Assembly (NCBI GenBank): GCA_964344495.1 | Contig: CAYFNI010000029.1 | Location: 1-24,173, forward strand | DNA: 24,173 nt | Reading direction: 5' to 3' | Origin: UBA6136 sp964344495 | GTDB lineage: Bacteria > Pseudomonadota > Gammaproteobacteria > Methylococcales > Methylococcaceae | In this document: one piece after another, positions 8,407 through 15,470 of the stretch | Layout of the letters: every line of letters begins with the position of its first letter | Numbering within the stretch: position 1 is the first letter of the stretch | Notes under the pieces: model-generated | Database searches by the model: none | What the model was told of the DNA's origin: nothing | What the model saw: the letters and a program-made list of their open reading frames with translations, nothing else | Translations under genes and position numbers: made by a program

Positions 8407-9333
8407 TCAACCTCTTCCGGATCTAAGCTTGGCCAGATAAATGCCGTAACCTTCCCTGCCCATCCAGTACTGAACCAGATTGCTGACACCGCGACTGGTG
8501 AGGGTTGCGCCGGCAAGCGCATCCACCTGGAATTCGGAACCGGGCCTCGAAGGATCTACGGATCCCTTGACCAGTCCCAGAGCCACTTCACCAATCTCAA
8601 TGGTCTGCCCTTTCTCGCTCAGGTTGCTCTCATGGACTTCCTTGCCTGAGAAGTTGTAGACCTTCTTACCCTTCCAGAGCGCCTTCCACTTCGGATTGAC
8701 CACTTCTCCACCCAGACCCGGCGTTTCCGCCTGATCGTAGAGGTTCATGCCAACCACGGTTTCAGCGTCTGCCTCGAGCGCAATAAAGCCATACATCGTC
8801 GACCACAACCCATAGCCATTGACCGGCAGGATCACCGTTTTCAGTTTGCCGTCCTGCTTGACCAGATAGACCTTGGCATACTTGGGCTTGCGCTTGATGC
8901 TGGCAATGTCCTTGGCCGGCGGTATGGATTCGCTCTGCGCCGGGTCCTTGGCCGCTTTCCACTGATCGTAAGTCTTGGCATCCACGTTGTCGGCATAATC
9001 GCCGGTGGCCAGATCCACAATCCGGGTTTCGATGTTCTTGAACGCGCCGTCGACATCCATCCCCTTTTGGTACAAATCAGCGACTTCAAGGATATTGACC
9101 TTCTCGTCCTTCGACTTGTTCCACTCCTGCAACGGACGCAGGATGACCGCCGAACCCGATACCACGATCGCCCCGACCAGACAGAGGGCCAGCGCCACGG
9201 CTACAGTCTTCTTGAAACTGTCATTGGGCAGATCCAGGTAAGGCCGCGCGTAAACCTGCGCCGTCTCAATGTATCCAGCCAACTTTTCCTTGAAATCCGG
9301 CTCTGCCGGATTGCTCTTCACGGAATCAGGCAT
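8407..9333 (-). CDS. nqrC: Na+-NQR subunit C (covalent FMN)
   Basis: The 308-residue subunit has one membrane helix (residues about 43-65) and a large periplasmic domain. The FMN attachment site is AGATLTS, with the acceptor Thr at about residue 277, equivalent to T225 of V. cholerae NqrC. GYGLWSTMYGFIAL and ETPGLGGEV are typical of the FMN-binding domain. The chosen start is ATG 9333 (MPDSVKSN), which overlaps the end of nqrB by 8 bp and has AGAGGG about 9 bp upstream. The membrane helix begins around residue 43 rather than near residue 9 as in Vibrio, so there is an extra hydrophilic, partly charged N-terminal segment of about 35 residues. FMN loading requires ApbE, which must be encoded outside this window. 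Confidence 0.95.
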   Translation of the reverse strand: MPDSVKSNPAEPDFKEKLAGYIETAQVYARPYLDLPNDSFKKTVAVALALCLVGAIVVSGSAVILRPLQEWNKSKDEKVNILEVADLYQKGMDVDGAFKNIETRIVDLATGDYADNVDAKTYDQWKAAKDPAQSESIPPAKDIASIKRKPKYAKVYLVKQDGKLKTVILPVNGYGLWSTMYGFIALEADAETVVGMNLYDQAETPGLGGEVVNPKWKALWKGKKVYNFSGKEVHESNLSEKGQTIEIGEVALGLVKGSVDPSRPGSEFQVDALAGATLTSRGVSNLVQYWMGREGYGIYLAKLRSGRG

Positions 9334-10531
9334 AACGCTTAACCCTCTTGGCAATATTGATCTTGATGACAACGTAATCGATCAGCGGCGCAAAGATGTT
9401 GGCGAACAGGATCGCCAGCATGATGCCTTCAGGGAAGGCCGGGTTCACCACACGGATCAGAACCGTCATGAAGCCAACCAGCGCACCGAACACCCAGCGC
9501 CCTGCGTTGGTGTGGGACGCACTGACCGGATCGGTGGCCATGTACACGGTACCGAACGCAAATCCACCCAGGGTCAGATGCCAGTACCACGGCATGGCAT
9601 ACATGGCATCGGTTGAACTGCCAATGACATTAAACAGCGTCGAGGTCGCAATCATGCCGATCATCACGCCCGCGATGATCCGCCAGTTGGCGATGCGGGT
9701 GTAAATCAGGAATGCCGCACCAATAAGGCATGCCAGGGTGGAGGTCTCACCCATGGAGCCCTGCTCGAACCCCAGGAAGGTGCCCCACCAGGAAATGCCC
9801 GCATCGCGGATGGCCGCCACACCGCCCATGGCAGCATGACCCAGCGCGGTTGCACCGGTGAAGCCGTCGACAGCGGTCCATACAGCGTCACCCGACATCG
9901 AAGCCGGATAGGCAAAATAGAGGAACGCGCGGCCCGTCAGGGCAGGATTCAGAAAATTCTTGCCCGTGCCGCCAAAGACTTCCTTGCCGATGACCACCCC
10001 GAAGGAAATGCCCAAGGCCACCTGCCACAGTGGAATGCTGGGCGGCAAGGTCAGGGCGAACAGGATGGAGGAAACGAAGAAACCCTCGTTGACGTCATGC
10101 TTGCGCACGACGGCGAACAGAACTTCCCAGATACCGCCTGCTACCAGTGTCACGATGTAGACCGGGAAAAAGTACATGGCGCCATGCACCAGATCGGACA
10201 GCGGGTTATATGGGCTGTGACCGAACAGGTTCACAATCCAGCCACGCCAACCGGGCACTTCGGTCAGACCCATCGCCTGCATCGCAGTATTGGCCTGATA
10301 ACCGGTATTGAAGAGCGCCATCAACATGCACGGCAGTGCCGCGATCCAAACATAGGTCATCACCCGTTTGAGATCAATGGCGTCCCGCACATGGGTCGCC
10401 CCATGAGTAACATCCGGCGGACTGTATAGAAAGGTATCCACCATCTCATAGACGGGATACAGACTCTCGAACTTTCCGCCCTTGGCGAAATACGGGTGGA
10501 GCTTGTCCAAAAATTGGCGGGTGCTAGACAT
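9326..10531 (-). CDS. nqrB: Na+-NQR subunit B (covalent FMN, riboflavin/quinone region)
   Basis: The 401-residue polytopic membrane subunit forms the core of sodium translocation. The covalent FMN motif is FTGATAL, with acceptor Thr about residue 228 (V. cholerae T236). Conserved stretches include HVRDAIDLKRVMTYVW, NEGFFVSSILFALTLPP, GKEVFGGTGKNFLNPALTGR and YFAYPASMSGD, and the C-terminal IFAPLIDYVVIKINIAKR. ATG 10531 overlaps the nqrA stop (TAATG) and has a strong AAGGAGG site 4 bp upstream inside nqrA, so the two are translationally coupled. The length agrees with the family (about 400-415). Confidence 0.97.
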   Translation of the reverse strand: MSSTRQFLDKLHPYFAKGGKFESLYPVYEMVDTFLYSPPDVTHGATHVRDAIDLKRVMTYVWIAALPCMLMALFNTGYQANTAMQAMGLTEVPGWRGWIVNLFGHSPYNPLSDLVHGAMYFFPVYIVTLVAGGIWEVLFAVVRKHDVNEGFFVSSILFALTLPPSIPLWQVALGISFGVVIGKEVFGGTGKNFLNPALTGRAFLYFAYPASMSGDAVWTAVDGFTGATALGHAAMGGVAAIRDAGISWWGTFLGFEQGSMGETSTLACLIGAAFLIYTRIANWRIIAGVMIGMIATSTLFNVIGSSTDAMYAMPWYWHLTLGGFAFGTVYMATDPVSASHTNAGRWVFGALVGFMTVLIRVVNPAFPEGIMLAILFANIFAPLIDYVVIKINIAKRVKRYA

Positions 10532-11889
10532 TAGCCCTCCTTGTCGATTTGGGTAAGATTTTTTCTCAGGACCGGTCCGAAGTCATGCTTGCCCGGATCG
10601 ACGAAGGTGCATAGCGCCAGATCTTCCTCGTCCAGCTCCAGCGCGCCCAAGGCCTGAGCCATGTCGGTATCGCCCACGATCAGATAGCGAAGCAACTGCG
10701 TCGGCAGGATATCGAGCGGCATGACATCCTCGAAAACGCCCACCGGCACGATCGCCCGCGGGCTGCCGAACTTGTTTGTAGTCAGATTGAACTTACGGCC
10801 ACGGAACTGCGGCAGACTGGTCAGCAGCACGTTCAGGAATGAGTACTTGTTGCCTGTCGGCATGACCCAGCCCATGAATTCACGCTCATGATTCTCCGGA
10901 ATGACCGACACCTGATTGTGGAAGCGTCCCAGATAATCGCTGTTGCCCTCGGCCTGATGACCATGCAGCACCGATCCGGAAATGACACGCGCCTCTTTAC
11001 CGGCCTTCAACTGCCCCTGCGTGAGATCAGACAGATTGGCACCCGCACGCGTCTTGACCAGACGCGGATGATTCACCATCGACCCTGCCAGCGCGACAAC
11101 CCGGTCGACATTGAGCTTGCCGGTCGTGAACAGGCTACCGATGGCGATGACCGCCTGATAATCCAGATGCCAGACCGTCTTGGTCGGGCTCACCGGATCC
11201 AGATGATGAATGTGCGTGCCGACGAGACCCGCCGGGTGCGGACCCTGGAACTCAGCCACGTCCAGTTGCTCCAGTTCCGGCACCGCTATCTGCGCACCGG
11301 CAGCCTTGCACAGGAAAAGGCGACCTTGAGTCAGCTTGCTGAGCACGATCAGGCCGTTCTGAAAATCCGCAGACCGACTCTCGATCACCACGTCCGGACG
11401 CGCAGCCAGCGGGCTCGTGTCGATGGCGGTGACAAAAATGGAATTCGGCGTCGATGCCGGATCCGGTACGCGGCTGTAGGGACGCGTCCGCAGCGAAGTC
11501 CACAGCCCGGAAGCCAGCAGATTTTCACGCACCTGCTCAGCGGTCAGTCCGGCCAGCTTCGAAGCAGCGTAGGACTTGAACTTCACAGCCTCATTGCCGC
11601 TCAGCTCAATCACGACCGAAGTCAAAGCGCGGCGCTCGCCACGATTGATTGACTTGACGACACCCGCGCCGGGCGCGGTGAAGACAATCTCAGGAAACTG
11701 CTTGTCGGCAAACAGGACATCGCCCAGCTTGACCTTGTCGCCCTCGGCGACCCTCAGCGACGGCTTGAGCCCGACATAATCCGGCCCCAGCACGGCCACC
11801 GAGCCTATCGCGCCGGCGTTGCTGTAGATCACCTGCTCTGGCTCACCCGTGATCGGCAAATCCAGACCTTTCGTTGTGTTGATTAGCAT
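10531..11889 (-). CDS. nqrA: Na+-NQR subunit A
   Basis: The 452-residue cytoplasmic-side subunit lacks membrane helices and contributes to ubiquinone binding. The N terminus, MLINTTKGLDLPITGEP, aligns with the family start, so ATG 11889 is chosen; ATG 11901 (four codons earlier) has a comparable context, and the open frame to 12018 adds an unrelated 43-residue stretch. Conserved runs include FTAPGAGVVKSINRGERR, FVTAIDTSPLAARPDVVI, GPHPAGLVGTHIHHLDPV, GSMVNHPRLVKTRAGA and the C-terminal CTFVDPGKHDFGPVLR. It is the first gene of nqrABCDEF. No convincing -35/-10 pair is visible in the 340 bp upstream, although an AT-rich dyad lies about 90 bp from the start. Confidence 0.96.
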   Translation of the reverse strand: MLINTTKGLDLPITGEPEQVIYSNAGAIGSVAVLGPDYVGLKPSLRVAEGDKVKLGDVLFADKQFPEIVFTAPGAGVVKSINRGERRALTSVVIELSGNEAVKFKSYAASKLAGLTAEQVRENLLASGLWTSLRTRPYSRVPDPASTPNSIFVTAIDTSPLAARPDVVIESRSADFQNGLIVLSKLTQGRLFLCKAAGAQIAVPELEQLDVAEFQGPHPAGLVGTHIHHLDPVSPTKTVWHLDYQAVIAIGSLFTTGKLNVDRVVALAGSMVNHPRLVKTRAGANLSDLTQGQLKAGKEARVISGSVLHGHQAEGNSDYLGRFHNQVSVIPENHEREFMGWVMPTGNKYSFLNVLLTSLPQFRGRKFNLTTNKFGSPRAIVPVGVFEDVMPLDILPTQLLRYLIVGDTDMAQALGALELDEEDLALCTFVDPGKHDFGPVLRKNLTQIDKEG

Positions 11890-12230
11890 ATGCAAGCCCA
11901 TGGAACACACAAACCTTGTAAGCAGAACAGGTGCACCCACGACGCGGGCCGAAGAGTACAACTGGTCAACAGTAAATTTCGTGAATTTTCGACGTTCGCG
12001 AACAGACACGTCGGGCACTCAAGTAGCACAACCACGTCAGGCTCCGCCCCTTCACCCGTAATTTGGCAAAAACGCCTGAATTAAACCACAAAAGCCAGCC
12101 ACCCTCAACGAATCAAGTAATACCTGAGCCGGAAAATCACCCAGGCTTTAACGTCTCTCCGGCACAGTAAAAAAGGGCAAAGAAAGGTCCCGACTGGCCA
12201 AACCCACCCGACTCCAATAGACTCGCTGGC
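11890..12230. other. Intergenic region between nqrA and rnpB (divergent)
   Basis: This 341-bp stretch holds the upstream regions of both the nqr operon (minus) and rnpB (plus). No credible gene is present. An AT-rich dyad, AAATT-TCGTG-AATTT (about 11973-11987), is the clearest structure and could be a regulator site for nqr; this is inference only. TTGACC occurs on the minus strand close to it but has no acceptable -10 at 16-18 bp. Confidence 0.5.
12218..12223 (+). promoter_or_regulatory. Candidate -10 element for rnpB
   Basis: TAGACT lies 7 bp before the inferred 5' end of RNase P RNA, the expected distance for a -10 box. The -35 region (around 12195) has no good match to TTGACA, so the call rests mainly on position. 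Confidence 0.35.
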
Positions 12231-12600
12231 GGAGTTGGCCAGGCAATCGCTGTTCCGATCCAGCATCGGGAGGGAGGAAAGTCCGGGCTCCACAGGACAG
12301 GACGCCAGGTAACGCCTGGGAGGCGCGAGCCTACGGAAAGTGCCACAGAAAAGATACCGCCCGATCGACGACTGTCGGCCGGGTAAGGGTGAAATGGTGC
12401 GGTAAGAGCGCACCGCGCTTCCGGCAACGGAAGTGGCAGGGCAAACCCCGTCCGGAGCAAGACCAAATAGGGGGGCACCAAGGTTCAGCCTTGAACGTGT
12501 GGTCCGCACGGCTCCCGGGTAGGTTGCTTGAGGCGCGATGTGAATCGCATCCCAGATGAATGATTGCCCGCGACAGAACCCGGCTTATCGGCCGACTCCA
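12231..12600 (+). ncRNA. rnpB: RNase P RNA (bacterial type A)
   Basis: This is the catalytic RNA of ribonuclease P, which makes tRNA 5' ends. The signature GAGGAAAGTCCGGGCTCC-type run is at about 12271-12292, followed by CCAGGTAACGCCTGG, GGGTGAAATGGTGCGGTAAG, AGAGCGCACCGCG, GGAGCAAGACCAAATAGGGG, GGGTAGGTTGCTTGAG and the 3' block AGATGAATGATTGCCCGC then GACAGAACCCGGCTTATCGG. The ends pair as GGAGTTGGC with GCCGACTCC to close the P1 helix, which defines the boundaries to within a few bases. The length (about 370 nt) and order of motifs match gammaproteobacterial type A RNAs. No clear Rho-independent terminator with a T-run follows. Confidence 0.97.
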
Positions 12601-12769
12601 TCCCCACATCACCAGCATAGACCGCCCTCACCACCCCAATCGAAGCGCCGCGATAAGACTTCGGCTCTTCCGATTCAGGCACCATCGCCACCGGCAACAC
12701 AAATAGCGGTCCCTCGCCACCGCCAGCTCAAGCCGAACGGCCTCGCCACAACCCGCGCACGCGCCCAAC

Positions 12770-12787
12770 CCGGTTCTTATCAACCGG
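12770..12787. promoter_or_regulatory. Perfect dyad CCGGTT-N6-AACCGG, candidate activator site
   Basis: This 18-bp inverted repeat has 6-bp arms and a 6-bp spacer. Its centre is about 120 bp upstream of the start predicted from the sigma54 element at 12873, the usual distance for an NtrC-type upstream activating sequence. A further AACCGG half-site occurs at 12826-12831. An alternative is a weak hairpin for rnpB termination, but there is no T-run and it lies about 170 bp past the RNA. Confidence 0.4.
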
Positions 12788-12868
12788 ACTCAATCCCCCA
12801 TCGAAGCAGATCAACCCCTGACCGCAACCGGCGCCAACATTCAGGATCAATCAGTTACGGAAAAATCA

Positions 12869-15470
12869 ATGCTGGCACGGATATGGCATCAGTGTGGAGC
12901 ATCGTCCCAAAAGATGCCCGCGACCATGACCCCATCCAGCGAACGCCCCCAGCCTGCCGCCCGCGCCGAACACGGCTTCGGACCGGCGCAGGGCTCCGCC
13001 ACTTCGGCCAGCCCGATCGCCTTCCAGATCGACTCCGCCATCGACCATCTGGCCCGCTGGCTGCCGAGCCAGAGTCCGATCAAGGACTTCATCCACCACA
13101 ACACCCTGCATGCCTTGCAGAACCGCCCCTTTCACGAGGCCATCGCCATCGCCTCGCGCCTCTATGGCGCCCGCAGCTACTTGCCGCTGGCCGACTATCA
13201 GGCACGGTACCGCGAAGGCCGCATTTACGATTTCGCCATCGAACATGCCCTGCAACAGACAGAATCCGACCCGACCCGCCGGGAGCAACTCCGTCACACC
13301 TTATTCTCGCCCGACCAGCAAGCCCATTATCCGCCCCCGTCGCTCGCCCAGCATGGCATCCGGCAAGCCTGGCTGACCCATATCGAACTCAATCTCGACG
13401 CACTGGTTCACCCGATCCTGTTCCGCCTGCTGGCCAGCTTTCTGGATCAGGGCATCAGTCGCTCCCCGCTGGCACGGGAGGACGAATCCCTCTGGCAATG
13501 CCTCTGGCGGCTGGTCGAAGCCAGTTTCATTCCGCTATACCCGTTTGGAGAACCGGTCGCGCGCAACCTCCTGCAAGAAACGCCCGACGCCGTCATTGAA
13601 GCCTGCCTCGCCCGCATCGTCGGGGATGAAACCTTGTACGGCGTCTATCTGCTGGAAATGGCTCTCGCCCACCCCGGCTGGTCGGGGATGGTGCGCGTGA
13701 TCGAGAAAAATCCCGGCGGACTGCTCTCGCCGCGTCGGATTTCGCTAAAATAAATGATCGCCGTCGAACTGCTGATGGAACTCGCCGTCCTGAACAAGAA
13801 ACGCGGCCCCACCTGCCCGAGCGTCGCCAGCGTCCCCGGCATCGACCGCACGGCCTCGTTCGCCGAGGCCCTCGACCAGCCGCTGATACCCGCGCACCTG
13901 CGCGTCTGGCAGGAGGCCATGGAATATTCGCTGCACACCGAGTTGCTGCAGGGACTTGCCCAACAGGATCGACCCACCGACCGGACCGCCACTCCGACCG
14001 CTCAGGCCCTGTTCTGCATTGATGNNNNNNNNNNATATCTACCCGGTCGCCCAATGTCCGGCCGTCATGACCCCCCGCCACCTGGTTGTCGAGCACGGCC
14101 AATCGAAACCCAAGCCCGCCAACGGCAGCGAACGTAGCAATCAACGCCGTCCCGCGGCCGCCGCTTCCCCGCTCATGCGCAGCTGGCTGTTCACCCAGAC
14201 CATGGGCCTCGGCTACGCTGCCCGACTGGCGTGGGATGTGTTTCGCCCCGGCGCCAAGCTGGTCAAGATCCGCCAACTGGGCGAAGTCGAGCCGCAGACC
14301 CGTTTGCATCTATTGCGCCAATCAGAAGCACCCGATGCGTCCGGACGCCTGCTCGGCTTTTCGCATATCGAAATGGCCGACCGCCTGGAAACCCTGCTAC
14401 GCAACATCGGCCTGACCCGCGACTTCGCCGCGGTCGTGGTGGTAGTCGCGCACGGATCAAGCAGCACCAACAACCCCCATTTCGCCGCGTATGACTGCGG
14501 CGCCTGCGCCGGCAAGCCGGGCGCACCAAATGCGCGCGCCTTTGCCCAGATGGCCAACGATCCCGCCGTACGGGCGCTGCTGGCCGAACGCGGCATCGAG
14601 ATTCCGGCGGACACGCTGTTCGTTCCAGCGCNNNNNNNNNNGCTCCACAACACCAGCCGCGACGACATCACGTATTTCGATTCGCAGGACTGGCCGCACC
14701 CCGTGCCAGCCGCGCTGACCGCCTTTCGCGAAGCCATGACGCAAGCGCTGGCCCGCAACGCGCACGAGCGCTGCCGCTGGTTCGAACTCGGCCCCAAGGC
14801 GGCCACGGCGGCGGCAGCGCTCGAACACGTCCGCTTCCGGGCCGCCTCCATTTTTGAACCCAGACCCGAACTGAACCACTCCAACAACCTCTATTGCATT
14901 GTCGGCCGCCGCACGCTCAGTTCGCGACTGTTTCTCGACCGGCGCGCATTCCTGCACTCCTATGATCCGACCAGCGATCCGGACGCGGACATCCTGCCGC
15001 GCATCCTCAGCCAGGTGATTCCGGTCTGTGGTGGCATCAACCTCGAATACCTCTTCTCGCGCATCGATAACTCGATCTACGGCGCCGGCACCAAATTGCC
15101 ACATAACGTCATCGGCCTGCTGGGCGTCGCCAACGGCATGGAGGGGGATTTGCGGACCGGCCTGCCGTCCCAGATGATCGAAGTGCATGAGCCGGCACGC
15201 CTCCTGATCGTGGTCGAACAACGCACGGCCCTGATCGATCCCGCCCTGCAGCGCATCGGGCCACTCCGTGAGTGGCTGGACAACGGCTGGGTCCGGCTGG
15301 CGGCGGTCGACCCCGACACCCGTGCGCTGCGGTTCTACGACCGCGGACACTGGGACACAGTGCCCTTGCCGGCTGATTTCCGCACCCCGACCGCGGCCTG
15401 CTCCGCCGACATTTATGCCGGCAAAAGTGCCACCCTGCCGGTTCACATACTCGACGGAGACGCCGCATGA
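12869..15470 (+). CDS. dabA: DabA (DUF2309), DIC-accumulation subunit; frame broken by a stop and two N gaps
   Basis: DabA is a large cytoplasmic protein related to beta-carbonic anhydrases. It binds the membrane protein DabB and is thought to hydrate CO2 one way using an ion gradient, loading the cell with bicarbonate for CO2 fixation. The zinc ligands known from Halothiobacillus neapolitanus (C351, D353, H524, C539) are all visible: Cys and Asp of FCID (codons 14015 and 14021), His of HGSSSTNNP (14451) and Cys of YDCGAC (14496), with the same 15-residue His-Cys spacing. Other family stretches are LPSQSPIKDFIHHNTLHALQ, LHPGWSGM-like AHPGWSGMVRVIE, AQCPAVMTPRH, FTQTMGLGYAARLAW and GGINLEYLFSRIDN. 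The frame has TAA at 13751, N gaps at 14025 and 14632, and changes from one frame to another across the first gap. The start is ATG 12869 (GGA upstream), or 12914/12926 if the sigma54 element is used. Repaired length is about 870-890 residues. Its stop overlaps dabB by ATGA. As written it is non-functional; an assembly fault is as likely as a pseudogene. Confidence 0.88.
12873..12888 (+). promoter_or_regulatory. Candidate sigma54 (-24/-12) promoter for the dab cluster
   Basis: TGGCACG-GATA-TGGCA matches the sigma54 consensus TGGCACG-N4-TTGCW at all defined positions but one (T to G next to the -12 GC), with the -24 GG and -12 GC correctly spaced. Transcription would start near 12899. This requires dabA translation to begin at ATG 12914 or 12926 rather than at ATG 12869, which lies upstream of the element. 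The pairing with a sigma54 activator encoded at 18151-19539 supports the call. Confidence 0.5.
13751..13753 (+). other. In-frame TAA inside dabA
   Basis: The frame continues without shift on both sides: ...SPRRISLK, stop, MIAVELLMELAVLNKKRG... The sequence after it is still DabA-like, so the stop is internal and not the end of a shorter gene. Local bases are AT-rich (CTAAAATAAATG) in a GC-rich gene. A single change such as GAA to TAA would explain it. Confidence 0.85.
14025..14034. other. Assembly gap 1 in dabA (real missing sequence)
   Basis: Ten Ns follow FCID and precede IYPVAQCPAVMTPRH, and the reading frame differs on the two sides. The invariant residues normally following CID (VRSE and the next segment) are absent. 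Comparing the Cys-to-His distance here with H. neapolitanus DabA (351 to 524) suggests that about 32 residues, near 96 nt, are missing. The frame requires a multiple of 3. Confidence 0.8.
14632..14641. other. Assembly gap 2 in dabA (probably no missing sequence)
   Basis: The flanks end in GTTCCAGCGC and begin GCTCCACAAC. They share the bases GC. Merging them on that overlap removes 12 bases, keeps the frame, and reads FVPALHNTSRDDI, the expected uninterrupted HNT motif of DabA. The Ns therefore look like a scaffolder placeholder between abutting contig ends. Confidence 0.65.

Noticed and set aside
12105..12700. Several open frames on the minus strand and one on the plus strand across 12105-12700
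   Set aside because: They lie over or against RNase P RNA, whose conserved motifs explain the sequence; their products have no recognisable domains.
12556..13599. A 347-codon open frame on the plus strand, offset from dabA
   Set aside because: Its product is Arg/Pro/Ser-rich low-complexity sequence, typical of an out-of-frame reading of a GC-rich gene; the dabA frame carries the family motifs.
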